Source: Pyrenopolyporus hunteri (Eukaryota; Ascomycota; Sordariomycetes; Xylariales; Hypoxylaceae). From it: DNA of 64,000 nt. The translations under genes and the position numbers were made by a program. Under the pieces are notes generated by a model. The model was not told the DNA's origin. It ran no database searches and saw only the letters and a list, made by a program, of their open reading frames with translations. Positions 22,574 through 35,300 of this stretch are shown in pieces; positions within the stretch are counted from its first letter, which is position 1; each line of letters opens with the position of its first letter. The stretch is from positions 1,116,001 to 1,180,000 of the forward strand of contig CADCXC010000004.1 in NCBI GenBank assembly GCA_902806595.1, read 5' to 3'.

Positions 22574-25228
22574 TTATCCAACGACGGTCTTTTGGCTCAA
22601 GCTCTCAAGGAATCCGCCGAGATCATCTTTCCGAACTTCGACGACGCAGTGCTCGAAGCTGTCAATCCGCACGCGGGCATTTGTCTCGTTGACGACGTCT
22701 TGGAAGGCAGTGCCGAACTTGTTTAGGCCGTATCCTCGGTCTTTGCGTTCCTCAACTTCGTCTTCTGAGTCGGAGTCCGACGCGTCGCTCTCCTCAGATT
22801 CCGTTTCTTCATCTTCGTCGTCGTCGTCATCGCCGGCTGCGGCCTTTGCGGCACGTTTTTCCTCCCTAATTTTTTCCTTAGCCTGTCTCCGACGTTCTCT
22901 CTCCTTGAGCTTAGCCTCTTTGGCCGCCTGCTTCTCTTTTGCCGCTTCCTTATCTAGGAACGTCAGGTCGGGCCCGCCACCGCCACCGGTTCCGACTACC
23001 ACGTAGACACCCCGTTTTTCGTTCAGGCTTGCTGCGACGAGCGGCGTACCGCGGCCGCCGTGGGCTAGTTTCCCATTCGCATCCTTCTCCTGCTCAGCGA
23101 GAGCCTCCCCAACCCAAAGAGCAAGTTTCGTGAGCGCCGCAGGGTGGGTGAACAGGGGAACGTCTGGCCCATCTTTAATAACGCAGAGGCGAAAAGCATG
23201 AAGGTGCTTGATTTGTCTTTTACCAATAAGCGCGGTCCCTGTCCTGAAAATAGCGCGGTGAAGTTCCTGTGCCGTAGGTAGACCGGCTTTGAGAGCATCA
23301 ACACTGGACAACGTTAGCTTTCTATTGTCATTTCCTTTTCGTGTAACTTACTTCTCAAGCGCGTCGTAAGCCTCCCAGAAGCGACCGACCCATTCCTGGG
23401 ATTCAGCCGCTCCACCGTCGTCTTCGGGGTCCCGTATCTGACTTGCCCGGGTGCGGCCGTCGTCATCAGTCACAAGGTGTTGTTTGCCTACTTCTAGTAA
23501 AGCACCAATGATTACCCCGACATCTTGAGCGCTAAGCGTAGCTCGCCAGCCCCAACTTCGGACGAAACCCCATCCATCTTTGGCCCCGGCTCGATCCTTA
23601 GCATCTGTATCTACCGAAGGTACCATGTCGTCTAGATTGTACAGAGACGCATACTTCAGGAGCTTAGTACGTAGCTCCTTTTTCAGCATCATGTCCATGT
23701 GCGTATAGCTCTGCTTGCATTGAACTAGACTCACGCCCATCTTAGCGAGCAACTTGTGTAGACGCTTGATACCGCTCTCGCTCCAGATACGCAGCCTCGA
23801 GAATAGATAAGGCGAATGCAGCATACTATCATAGAGGCTCCAGTGTCTAATTAGCAGGAACTTCGGTTCGGGCGATAGCCGGATACTCGTGTCCTCGGGG
23901 CTCCGAGCTGTGGTGGGGATGATTCCAGCACCATCAGTCGGCGGGAGCTTTCCTATGTCCGGTGGGTTGAGACGTCTTACTTCATCCCGCAGGAGCTGTC
24001 GTATTCGGGCGCCGCGAACGCCCATCCAACCGTTTGTTGGTCTAGCTTCTGAGCCCCGGACCGCGACGGCTAACCCAGCTGAAGAACGACCGTAAAGTTC
24101 CATCGAGGTGACGCCAACGATGGTTAGCCAGAGCAGGTCATTGTCTTCTCGGCCTAATTCTGATGCTAGCGAATATACCATGGCGCTAATAGGCTCGGAG
24201 TAAGAAGATCCCATTCGATAATACTTCCGAAGTATAGCTTCATTTTCGTTCCGCATTCGTATTAGTCGTCTCCGAAGGGTACGGGCCGACGGCCCTCTAG
24301 GGGGTTGGGCTGCGGAAGGCGGTTCTTCCAGATCGTCCGATCTCACTATGTCCGGATCTCTTATGGAGATTAGTCCTCGCTGAGCCGGGCGTTTCGGTGA
24401 TTCTGGAATTGAGGTGGACTGAGAGACTGTTAGTGGTGTTTAAAACTTGGCCGAAGGACATCCTACAGAGTTACTCCTTCGTCTTTGATGCGGCCGATCG
24501 TCCTCCTCATCACTACTCTCATCGCGATCCGACCAAGACTTCCTCTTTTGCCCAGAACGCGGAGTATCGTCCTCCACCTCACCCTCGCTTTCGGAGTCGC
24601 TTTCCCCATAAGGCTCGCCATCGTCCTCGATATCCGGCATGTCAATTAGTGCCAAGTACGCGTTCCGTTCCGCGTCGAGTCCTTCTTCGATGTCGCCATC
24701 GTCAAATACAATGATCCCCCCCTTCCCGGGCTTATACGCCGGGTTTATACGACCCGAAGCTACACCGTCGGGAGCACGTGCTTGGTAACTTGAGGCAGTA
24801 CTAGAGGCAGGCTCCAAGGGGTATCCGCCGAAGACATTGCCAAGGTTCCACGGGCGATGCGAGTCAATAACCCAGACTTCAACTCCACTGAAGCTCGACT
24901 CCTCGCCTTCGATCTCGAGACCCAAGATCGTGCCCATATCGACCATGCCCCCTACACCGAGGCAGACGACAACTCCTCCACTTCCCCCCCGGCTCTCCAT
25001 CATTGGGCTAACTAGGTCCTGGCCTACGCGCTCGAGGTCTCCATACCCGGAAACGGGCTGGATCTTGTGCGGTATGTAGTCATGTTTGAGAAGCCGTGTC
25101 AGAATGCGGCAGGCACAGAGGGCGTCGGGCTCAAGGGCGACGAGAATCAGTACCGGGGGTGAGAGAGGATGGCGAGTACGTTGGAGGTGAATATAGAGCT
25201 TTGATATGAGATCGCGTGGCAGATACAT
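22574..25228 (-). CDS. CDC45: DNA replication initiation factor Cdc45, 852 aa
   Basis: Three exons: 25228-24467, 24418-23352 and 23303-22574. Introns of 48 nt each have donors GTAGGA and GTAAGT. The start MYLPRDLISKLYIHL is the first ATG and fits the family. The N-terminal DHH-like fold (residues 1-150) carries LVALEPDALCACRILTRLLK and WVIDSHRPWNLGNVF. An acidic low-complexity linker (about 185-255) follows, then the helical core with ALYDSMLHSPYLFSRL-type sequence in exon 2. Exon 3 holds a Lys/Glu-rich coiled segment and an Asp/Glu run before the conserved end RVRIDSFEHCVVEV...GGFLESLSQKTVVG. Cdc45 is part of the CMG helicase with Mcm2-7 and GINS and acts in the nucleus at origins and forks. 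It shares a 0.9-kb upstream region with the divergent JmjC gene; ACGCG motifs there suggest MBF-type G1/S control. Confidence 0.95.
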
Positions 25229-26137
25229 AATTCGCAAGTATCTGGGCGCGTCTTCGAGGTTGCTACGGCGAATTCATATGGATCGGTTACAAACTTATTC
25301 GCGAGAAGCACTCTCCAACCCGGAGGATACCTGGAGGATATCTGGAGGCTACCTGGGTGGGTTAGGAGACGCGAATCGAGTCGGTGGGCGCCAATTACTC
25401 AACGGTTGAAGTTATAATGGACCGACTCGACGGAGATGTTCCATGAAGAACTAAGAAAAGACTTTAGATATGGATGCTATGTTATGGTGACGTTGGAGGA
25501 GCGGAAGTAGAGTTTATCAAATTAAATGTGTGCAAGGAATAAGTGTTGATGGCCAGAACGCGGTTCGAAAGTGGATAAACGCGATTCGGTACGTACAATT
25601 TACTTCGCGGCGTGTTGGTGTAAAGTGATTTTGGACGTGCGCACTGTGCGGCATCAATATGTCCTGCCTAAGGTACATGTACCTACCTAACTAAGGTAAG
25701 GTACAACATAACCTTACTAATTGGTGTCCACCTGCTCGAGTCAGAGTTGGGCTCTTCAGCCACAGAACCCCTGTAATTATGGACCTTGATATGTACCTCT
25801 TCAGCCTCGGCGCGATTTATCAATTTCCGTGTGGTACTTACATAGTACGTACCTAGGTAGGTAGGTACCCTAACTCATAGATGCTATCCAAACGTTGAAT
25901 TGTCTTCTCCTTCTCATCATCAATCAGATATCCCACCCATCGTGCAATGACACATTGTTATGCTCAGATTATTATTGGCTATATAATTTAGTTGGCTTCC
26001 GTAGCGCCAGAAGTTCTCAAGCACGTCTACTAAACTGTTGAGCTAGGTAACTTCGGGTGATTGCATCGACCTGAGTCAACTAACAAGCCTACCATCCAAC
26101 TCACTATATCTTCAAACTATGATAGCAGGCTGACGGT
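25229..26137. promoter_or_regulatory. Shared divergent upstream region of CDC45 and JmjC gene with ACGCG motifs
   Basis: ACGCG cores occur at 25369-25373, 25558-25562 and 25579-25583 on the plus strand, with one on the minus strand at 25251-25247, all in the CDC45-proximal 360 bp. ACGCG is the core bound by MBF-type (Mbp1/Res) factors at G1/S genes, and CDC45 is periodically expressed in yeasts. None matches the full ACGCGT hexamer. A TACCTAGGTAGGTAGGTACC stretch lies near 25850-25869. No gene is visible in the region. Confidence 0.45.
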
Positions 26138-27739
26138 ATGGCATCGCTCTCTTCTGCGGAGCAGCTTTTCGAGCTTTGTATCAGGGCAATATCCGCAATT
26201 CAAAGCGAATGCGATTCAATACTGTCCACGAGAAATCAGCCCGAGGAATCTTCCCTAGCTGGATGTGGCACCGCCCTGGTTGACCTATTATCACGACAAG
26301 CCGCTCAGATCAGTATCTTCTATCGAGAATTAAAACCAGCAGATAAAAACATAATCATCCCGACAGAAGCACAATCACTCGTATTGAAGCGATTAGATGA
26401 CATTATCTCAATCTCTTACTCCAAATTCTACGCCTTTCTTTTCAAGGACCTCCCTATCTGCTGGCGGCAACTTTACACTGACGCAACCATCTTGAAATTT
26501 TGTCTCAACTTACTCTGGTCCCCGTACATCTATAGCCCTACCTCAGACGGTAATAGGGCTTACGACGAGCGGGTCGACACGGAGGACTGTAGTATTACCG
26601 AACTAGTTAAAACCCTCGACCTCGCCATAATTCTCGCTGGCGCGGCTGGGGAACGGAGAGGCAGGAGGTGGATTAATGAAGCACTTGGGCTACTTTATGA
26701 GATCTGGGCTGAAGTGACTGCTCAAACAGATACTCTATGTCCCGAACGACCTACAAAGAGAAAGAAGCTAGCTCAAACCCTTAATTCGGCTTCCCCGAAT
26801 GACGGTATCAAAAATGAAGATGCATTTTCTACGATCGAGCCGTTCACGCCTCCAGTGAAGCATCCCATACAGCGTGTCAACGTTCTATCCATTGAAGAAT
26901 TCCAGGCATACATGGACAATGCTCGGGACTCGAAAGCAGGACCGGAGCCACTCGTCATACGCGGCGCTATTGACAACTGGCCGGCTTTAACGATTCATCC
27001 TTGGAATAAGCCTTCTTATCTTCTCTCGTGCACCTTCGATGGTCGTAGGCTCGTGCCGATCGAAATCGGCCGGAGCTACGTCGACGAAGGCTGGGGCCAG
27101 AAAATCATCACTTTCGGTGAGTTCTTGCGCGAATATATCGACCCTTCCCTATCTGGCGTCCGTGACAATTCCGACGGTGACGATGCTTCCACGCCGCCGC
27201 AAGTGAAACCGATCGCGTATTTAGCTCAGCATCCATTATTCACGCAACTCCCCGCCCTGCGGAACGACATCCTCATCCCAGATTATTGTTACACAACACC
27301 GCCTCCGCACCCAACGGACTCCAGCATGGACCAGCCGGAACTTGACGAACCTCTTCTCAACGCCTGGTTCGGGCCACCAGGCACTATTACGCCATTACAT
27401 ACCGACCCGTATCATAATGTATTAACGCAAGTCGTGGGACGTAAGTATGTACGGCTCTACTCGCCTTTGGACACGGAACGTATGCGAGCACGAGGAAAAG
27501 AAAACGGCGTCGAGATGGGAAATACTAGCCTGCTAGATGTTGGAGTGGTCGAGGGCTGGGACATAGTATCTAATGACGAGGAAGACGGACCCAGTGAGGA
27601 CGAGCTCGCTGCTTTCAAGGATGTGCCGTTCCTGGATTGCATCCTTGAGCCGGGCGATTGTCTCTATATCCCAATCGGGTGGTGGCACTACGTCCGCGGA
27701 CTGAGTGTAAGCTTTAGTGTGAGTTTCTGGTGGAATTGA
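26138..27739 (+). CDS. JmjC-domain protein, JMJD5/KDM8-like, 533 aa, intronless
   Basis: A single open frame from ATG to TGA. The N-terminal half (about 1-210) is helical with no named domain; a KRKK patch near 210 could be a nuclear signal. The cupin/JmjC domain spans about 250-533. PLVIRGAIDNWPAL, YLAQHPLF and the Fe(II) ligands are visible: His421 and Asp423 in ITPLHTDPYHN, and His517 in GWWHYVRGLSVSFSVSFWWN. The complete HxD...H triad predicts a Fe(II)/2-oxoglutarate oxygenase. In animals JMJD5 has been described as an arginyl hydroxylase and as a protease or demethylase, so the substrate is uncertain even there. Hydroxylase is the safer call than histone demethylase. It is divergent from CDC45 and followed in the same direction by the cofactor D gene. 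Confidence 0.9.
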   Translation: MASLSSAEQLFELCIRAISAIQSECDSILSTRNQPEESSLAGCGTALVDLLSRQAAQISIFYRELKPADKNIIIPTEAQSLVLKRLDDIISISYSKFYAFLFKDLPICWRQLYTDATILKFCLNLLWSPYIYSPTSDGNRAYDERVDTEDCSITELVKTLDLAIILAGAAGERRGRRWINEALGLLYEIWAEVTAQTDTLCPERPTKRKKLAQTLNSASPNDGIKNEDAFSTIEPFTPPVKHPIQRVNVLSIEEFQAYMDNARDSKAGPEPLVIRGAIDNWPALTIHPWNKPSYLLSCTFDGRRLVPIEIGRSYVDEGWGQKIITFGEFLREYIDPSLSGVRDNSDGDDASTPPQVKPIAYLAQHPLFTQLPALRNDILIPDYCYTTPPPHPTDSSMDQPELDEPLLNAWFGPPGTITPLHTDPYHNVLTQVVGRKYVRLYSPLDTERMRARGKENGVEMGNTSLLDVGVVEGWDIVSNDEEDGPSEDELAAFKDVPFLDCILEPGDCLYIPIGWWHYVRGLSVSFSVSFWWN

Positions 27740-28401
27740 CAACGCAGAACTGAGACATTATTGCCCCTATTCAAAACATCCCGAGATCCTCATTGCCCTA
27801 TCTGAAGGAGAAACCTATTGCCATGTTCTCTCTTGGATTTAGGTCAAATAAAATGAAGTACCCTTCCCGCAAAGCCTTTATCTCTCGGAATTATAGACTT
27901 ATAAGTAACGGATCAAGTTTACTTGCAATTACAGGCGTCAATTCGATTATATCTCGCCATGTTTCACTTCAGTGAGTATGGAGTACCTTCTTAAGGGACT
28001 CGTAGCGGATAGGCGTATGTTTATGCAACTAGGCACGGATTATTCTCTTACCGGGAATTACATGCCCCAGATCACAAATAATTGGGACTTACCGCTGGGT
28101 ATCAGGCACCTACATATCGACGCTTCTCAAAAGCTGCTGCCTGTCCAATATACTTCATAAATGCGATAGACAGCTTCCAGTCATATACTCGTTGACTTCT
28201 GGAAATACCTAATGATTTTTTTTTTGTTTTGATTTCATGATTGGTCAATTTACTGTCCCCGGAAACTCGGTACTAATAAGGGAGCTAGTTACCTTTGAAT
28301 ACTCCCCCGACGCAAGAATACCTCGACTGAGGCTCTTGCAGTAGTGCAGCTTCAAACTCACAACATCAATATAATACGGCTTTGCTGAAAATAAGGAGAG
28401 G
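27740..28401. other. Intergenic, JmjC gene to cofactor D gene
   Basis: About 660 bp between two plus-strand genes, so a 3' UTR and a promoter. Short open frames of about 60 codons (27793-27975, 27972-28160) show no protein-like features. A T9 run occurs near 28217. Confidence 0.5.
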
Positions 28402-31400
28402 ATGGATGCTCCCGAACAGGATCGAGATATCCTCATCCAAAAGTATTCAGAAGACTTAGTCGCTAATTTCGATGAGTCTCTGACACCGTTTCTGAGAAAG
28501 CCCAATGGACAACTTCGGAGACGCGTTCGTATGAGGGAGACGACACGGTTGATGACCTATGTGAGCCCCATTTCCTTAAACGCAACAGTTTAGTGGCAAC
28601 TAATAAGTGGTATAAAGGTTCTGGAACCATTTCAAGAACTGCCACAGCTCCTTGATCCTCACCTGCCTAAGTGGTTACCGCTCTTGGTCGACGCATACTT
28701 GGAAAGTCTACAAGATCATCGTAGGCACAGATCTTTATCTCTGCGGTCTCAGCTTCTCTACCCGCTTTCGGATGCGATCTGCAAAATTCTTTACAGTTTT
28801 TGTAAAATCCGAGGGGAAAAGGTGATCGTTAGGTTCTTCAATGTTGAGACGAGGAATCTGGAGCTCCTCCTCCTCGCTATTGAGGAGTCGGAACGCAATA
28901 CTAATACGAACGCTGCGTGGACCTGGCATGAAAGGTACATCGTCCTACTATGGCTATCACAGCTATTCTTCGCTCCTTTTGACCTTTCGACTATTTCGTC
29001 TGGCGATGCCGATGACCTCGATCGTCTCGCCGTCCCCGGGTTTGAGTGGCCGGCACAGATTCCCGGTATCGCTTTGAGAGTTATTCCTCTGACGATTAAG
29101 TATCTCGCATCGCCTGGGAAGGAGAGGGATGGAGCGAAAGCTCTGCTAGTCCGCGTCGCTATGCGGAAGGATATGCAGGAATTGGGCATTCTCGACGCCC
29201 TCGTCAAGTGGGCTCTATCGACCCTAAAACCATCTAAAGATGCCGTACCGGAGTCTCCGTACTATTATATTGGTACATTGTCATTCCTAGCCGGGATCCT
29301 AGGCGCTGCCGCAGATACGTCTATCATGGATCCGCATCTGTCCGCCATTTTCGGTGCCACACAGGCTATTGCCGTAGAGGAGAATCCGGCTTTTGATGTC
29401 ATCAATGGTTCTGCGCTGGCTCGGAAAATGCTCATCAAGGTCACTCGCTCTGTAGCGACTCTGGTCTTGCGGAAACCGCAGCAAACCGATACCGATACTG
29501 AGACGATAGAGACATCGATCGGATACTTACTTGAAAGGGTGGCAGATAATGATACGCCAGTACGATTTGCCGCCAGCAAAGCCCTTAGCGTTATCACCCT
29601 CAAGTTAGAGCCCGAAATGGCTTCTCAGGTCATCGAGGCCGTTCTGGACTCACTGAATCGGAACGTTCTCTGGGTCAAAAATAAGTCAGATCCCTCTGCT
29701 GCTCCCACTCGGGACCTTGCGGCGGTTGATCCTCTTGAGTGGCATGGTCTGATGCTAACCCTCTCACACCTCCTTTACCGGAGGTCCCCACCCCCTACTA
29801 ACCTATCTGACATCATTCATGCTCTATTGTTGGGGCTTTCTTTCGAGAAGCGAAGCCCGTCAGGAGGGTCGGTTGGCTCCAACGTCAGGGACGCTTCTTG
29901 TTTTGGTATCTGGGCACTAGCTCGCCGCTACAGCACTTCCGAGCTACTGCAGGTGCAGACGAAATCTGTGCTAGTCGCTAGGGGACACGACCCTGCCGCG
30001 TCGATTATACAGGTGATCGCCACCGAGTTAGTGGTAACTGCCTCGCTCGACCCCGCCGGTAATATCAGGCGCGGCGCCTCGGCTGCTCTCCAGGAGCTCA
30101 TCGGCCGACACCCTGACACCGTAGAGAAGGGCATATATGTTGTGCAAACCGTCGACTATCATGCCGTTGCTCTTCGCTCCAGGGCGATCCACGAAGTGGC
30201 CTTAGAAGCGACTAAGCTATCACCCCATTACGGACGAGCTTTATTGGAGGCGACACTTGGATGGCGAGGTATCGGGGATACGGACGCCGCAGCGCGAAGA
30301 GTAGCCGCTACCTCCTTTGGTGCCCTGACGGCAGAGCTAGTTGACGTTGAAGCCGTCGATGCCTTAGAACACTTCAAGCATTCCGTTGATGTGCTCCTAG
30401 GTCGACTCGAGGCTCTTCAGGTGAGGCAAGTAGAAGAGCGGCATGGCCTCTTACTGAGCCTTGCGACTATCTTCGACCTCCTCCCACGGTTTCTCAGGGC
30501 CGCAAATTCTGGTTCCTTTGAAAGGCTATCAACGGACGAGATTTGCACTGCCTTGAGAGAAATACTACAGGATGCCAAAACCACCAATTACAGGAAACCG
30601 GAACTTATCGCGGAAGCTGCTTCTGGACTCCTGGTGTCCGCGATTCCTGTTCTCCTATTAAGCGTTACGCGCGGAGCCTTGCCAGGTTCCCGGATCGCAA
30701 GTTTACAGCCTGGCCCTGATATCCTCGAGGAAGATAATTCTGCCTCCTTAAGGACCATTGTAGCTCTATTAGATGAGCTACAGATTGATCGTCCGAAGCA
30801 GGCCGATGAATTATTGGTTGTGCTAGAAGATTCCTTGATCGGATGGCTGGATAGGAGCGAGAGCGAAGTAGTCAAGAATTCGTCTAAGGCTGCTCTAGTT
30901 CTGCTTCTCTTTTCTACTCGAGAACGCCGACTACAGATTATTGAAAAATGGTCCGATAGAGTACGACATCCACAGGCGCCACGTACGAAGCATGGTGACG
31001 GTCTCTACCATGCTCTTACTCGTGCGTATCAGCTTCAGCATGACCAACCGGAAAGCGCTCTAGTTAGTAAGGTGTTCACCGAACGATGGGCACAGGACAA
31101 TGACATCGAAACTCGGGTCGCTATTCTTCAGAGTCTGGTTGGTACAGCAATCCTCCTAGACAGAGCATCAGGTTTTCTCACGGTCATTTCGGATGGCCTT
31201 GATGACTATACGACTAATGCGCGAGGCGACATTGGGTCCCATGTTCGATTAGAGGCGATTAGGGCAACCAAAACCTTATGGAACGCAAAGAAAGATGACG
31301 AACAGGCCATCTCGACTCTCTTCCCTCGCATTCTTAGGTTGGCAGCAGAGAAGTTAGATCGGGTTCGTACCGAGGCGCAGTCTGCTCTAGCTCTAGTTCT

Positions 31401-32199
31401 AGACTCGAGGTACGTGCATCTATACATAAATCCAATATCTTGTCACTCACTACTATACAGCTATTTCCAGGCGTTCGACAAGTTACCTTGCTCCTCGAAA
31501 GGGTATTTCGAGTTTCTACTCTACCTTCGCGACAAAGAGCGACTGGATCAAAACGTGGCAAAAAACTGGTCTCTCAACGTAGACGACTGCACATCTATAC
31601 TGCTAGCTGGCCTGGTTACTTCAGCCGATACAGGCAACGAGGACCTAGTCGTCGTTAGCAGAGCTGCGCTAGCAGACTTCTGTGAGGAGTCTATCGATAA
31701 CCTAACGCAGATATGTACTGCGCTGCTCCGGAACCTCAAGCAGTACCAAGGGCAGGACCGGGTTATAGTGCCCACGCTCGAAGTACTAGCATACCTATTT
31801 CACATCGGGCTGCCGCAGCGATGTCCCGAGATCAACCTGCGGCAACTTTGCGTCCTCGTGCAGAAGGCGGCGTACAAGACCGGCAACGTGCGCAAGCTCG
31901 AGGCTTGCATAAAAGTCTACGGCGCCATCGCTGCAGTGGACGCGGATGACGAGGTACCCGGCATGTCACCGGAGCTGGCGACGAAGAGGCGCGAAGGCGT
32001 CCTCGAGGCGAAAAGGAGGCTCGGCGCTCTCATGATTCACCCCTGGCCTAGGGCAAGGAGCCTTGTCGTCGATGAGCTCTGGGGCTTGTTGGACGCTGAT
32101 AAAGACGATGCGAAACGGGCGAAGCTCCTGTCGGTGGATTGGGGCAGGGCTGAGAAATCGTACGTTAAGAATGTGGTGGGAGAGCTTGGCCTCGAGTAG
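28402..32199 (+). CDS. TBCD: Tubulin-folding cofactor D, 1229 aa
   Basis: Three exons: 28402-28560, 28618-31409 and 31461-32199. Exon 1 encodes MDAPEQDRDILIQKY...RETTRLMTY and exon 2 continues VLEPFQELPQLLDPHLPKWLPLLVDAYLE, the conserved cofactor D N-terminus. Intron 2 is 51 nt (GTACGT...TACAG), a multiple of three without a stop; skipping or retaining it changes 17 residues, but splicing gives the smooth join LDSSYFQAFDKLPCSSKGYFEFL. The protein is built of HEAT/ARM helices throughout, including the conserved SKALSVITLKL and GNIRRGASAALQELIGRHP region (near residues 370-560). Cofactor D binds beta-tubulin after CCT and, with cofactors C and E, assembles and recycles alpha/beta heterodimers; the yeast homologue is Cin1, fission yeast Alp1. 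Length matches the family. Confidence 0.95.
31410..31460 (+). other. 51-nt stopless intron in cofactor D gene
   Basis: Donor GTACGT, acceptor TACAG, a CACTACTAT branch-like stretch. Length is 17 codons and the phase is kept, so retention would give a full-length protein with a 17-residue insertion. Confidence 0.7.
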
Positions 32200-32272
32200 G
32201 AGGAAGCCATTTACGGATATCTACCTAGGTATCTAGGTAGGTAGCTGGGGTACATAGACGACTACAGAATTA

Positions 32273-32315
32273 CAGGAGGTCACATTGCCGTTCGAACGAA
32301 CGGTCGGACCTCCTG
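32273..32315. repeat. Perfect nested inverted repeat (hairpin)
   Basis: Outer arms CAGGAGGTC (32273-32281) and GACCTCCTG (32307-32315) are perfectly complementary. Inside them CCGTTCG (32288-32294) and CGAACGG (32297-32303) form a second perfect stem around an AA loop. The interior gaps are 6 and 3 nt. It starts 74 bp after the cofactor D stop and would lie in its 3' UTR. Confidence 0.8.
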
Positions 32316-35300
32316 CACACATTATCTCCATGCTAATGTCCGAAGACAAAAGGGTTATAAAAATAGAGATTTCGTCCTCGGCAATAGTCAGTACACGTGA
32401 GGCCCAATAACAGCCGAAGGGCGAAGTTGTATACCCTCTCACATGTGAAACGGAACGACGATAGCTCGCTCGTCAACCCGGGTAGTTCGGGTCGTGGCAT
32501 AGCGTGTACCTAAGGCCAAGGTACGCATTGTTTACTCTGCTATCTACGGCGGCGGATTGAATAAGTAATTACTTGTGACGTGGGATTTGTCTCAAGTGGC
32601 GCTGAGCAGTCGCTGGATTGGGCGATTATATAAACTAGGTATAAAGTAGGTAGATGGGTAGAGAGATAGCAGTTGGGAGGGCGATGCGATATAACAGGAT
32701 GTGTGGGAGGTTTCAAGTATTTTTGTCAGCTCAACGGTTTCCTAAGTAGGAAGCTCGCGATGATATCTATCCGTTCGGTTAAGCGGCAGCGTGCCAACCT
32801 CTACGACACTCGCACCCCGTACGTAGGTACCTAGGTAGGTATACGATACGATACGACTCGAAGATATGGTTTCCTTATTGAAAAGACACTTCCGACGAAA
32901 AAGAGGGTTGATATTAAATTGAGGCTATATATAGATTATAGATAGGGAGGCAGTCCGGAAGCGAGCATGGGCATATGGGAATTTTATATGCGGGTGTAAA
33001 TTACAGATCTAGGCTTTTAAGGAAATGATAATTATAATTAAGCGAAGTCTTCCTTTCTCTTTTTTTTATAAGCCGCTTTCTACATTGCAGATGGGTTGAA
33101 TAACCCCCCGCTCCGGTAACATTATTAATCGATATATATAATATGCAGTTAACTGTAACACGGGACGTATCCAGATGTACCACCGAACGGATTGCCGTAT
33201 GCGTGCGTGATCAGCGGGCAGCCTTCATGTTTTTCTTATCGGCCCCGATGGATAACAAGTTGATCGTCCCGCCGAGATGGTACTAGTACTAGTACTTCGT
33301 CGTACGCAGCTCATACTAGTACAACCTGTATGTACGTGTTGCGGAAATGATTCTGCAGGTGCGAGACATACATATACAGTACATGTACAGGCGCAAATCT
33401 GATGTAAGTGACAGATTCAAGAACAACTTTTTTTTTTGTTCGCATTGACAATATTAACCCTCCATATAGCCAACAAACGCGTCTTAGCCCGGGAGGCCTA
33501 AGCGGCCCGACAGAAAGCTGTTACGGGCAGCACGACACCATACACCCGGGTCGGAAGAGATACTGTACATAATACATCGTAGACGTAAGATCTCCATATT
33601 AACCTGGGGAAACCCGGCCGCTTATTACGTACATGGTATATTACGCATACGTACCTGGTAGGTAGGGTAGGTAAGTATATATGTATGTGTCTATGCATAC
33701 GGAGACAGCTTCAAAAACAGTCTCGCTTGCGACGGGGGCAGGAAACAACCGTGCCTTTTTACCGTGATTTGAGCCCTCGCTGCCATCGCCGCTATAAGCC
33801 CGAGAGAGACGGGTTGCAGGTTAGGTGCTTTGAGGCAGTTCATGGGAAATCGGTTGACACTAGCCGGGAAAGACAAGGTCTCACGTGCTCCCGACCTCAC
33901 GGGACTCTGCCTTGATTAGAAGTCGGTGAAGTTGGAGATGCCCTGGGCACTATGTATTATTATGTATTATGTATATATTATGTGTAATGTAGGTAAAAAT
34001 TGAGGGCTAAACTTAAGCCGGAATAGTCTGGTTAGGTTGGTTGGAACGTTTCGACGGGAGTTGCGACTGAGAACAGTAATAATTATCGGTGACAGTGACA
34101 GCGACAATGTTTTTTTTTTTTTTTTTTCCTCTTCTTATTTTTTCGAGCGGGCATGGGAACCCGCTTTAGCCAACTTGGCCTGAGCTCCCAAAGGGTTCCA
34201 GTTCCTATCCCTGTCTCCTCTGCCCCGCCAAGGACCCCTGTCTCGAGATGCGCACATCGATCTGCAGGTGGCCCCCCGGTCCAAGCTGCAATGGGAAGCT
34301 CTCAATCTCAAAAAGATACCTCCTCGTACCAGAGTATCTAGGTATCGTTGAATCGGGGGGGACCCCCATGCCTGTCAGGGTCTGTCGCTATCACAAACTC
34401 TTGGGTTTTCTATGTGTTCATTTTACATACTGCGCAGACAACGTCTGAGATTCTAAACTACTCACGTCACAGATATCTCTTCTAGGAAGCTCTGGCGAAT
34501 TCCATGAATGGCATCATTCATACGAGTAATGTCCCGAAAGAGAAAAAGGTTTAGAGTTCGCGTGGTGACAGATGGCGAAATCAGAGACAGCGTCTTTCGT
34601 TATTACCCACGCAGCGCGGACGATCCCCGCGACAATCACCCACTCACTCGCTCACTAGGTACCTACAACTCAACCGCCACCCACTGTTCGTAATGAGTCG
34701 CACCAAACGGTCGGGTGCTGGTTGGCTGCATCCCGTCGTGATTCAATGCATGTGCTAAGTACCTCACTTAATACGCAGCAAAGGAACCGCAAGGATGAAC
34801 CTAGGGTCGAAAGTTGCTAGCACAAACGTCGAGAGAACACGATACTTCAGTATCTGCATACTATAGTACGTGTAGTATATGTCAAAAGGCCTAGGCTCTC
34901 TCAACTACAAGTTGACGCCACAATATTTTCAGTTACGCGTCAAGCCCGCCTCAGTTCATCTGACTCTCGCCCGTGCCATTCCTATTGGAAATAAGCCGTA
35001 TGATAACTCGTAAGCGAGTCGCTCTTCTCGCGCCCGACGAACCAATTGATATCATGGAGGGAGCCGTGAACCGGGCCAAACATACTTGTATAGTAGGTGG
35101 TCCGAAAGGCCAACCATGTCGCGATACGAAAGACCCTATCAATGAGATACCTATCTACGTTAATATGTTTTCCCCTTTTGAGATGGCGTATCGGCGGATC
35201 AAGTTCTACGTAGGTATGTATGTGCAGGCTTGCAGAACCTAGGTTATGTACGACAATCGCCAAGTCTATCGTAACCACGTTTCCAATACTCAGGCACTCG

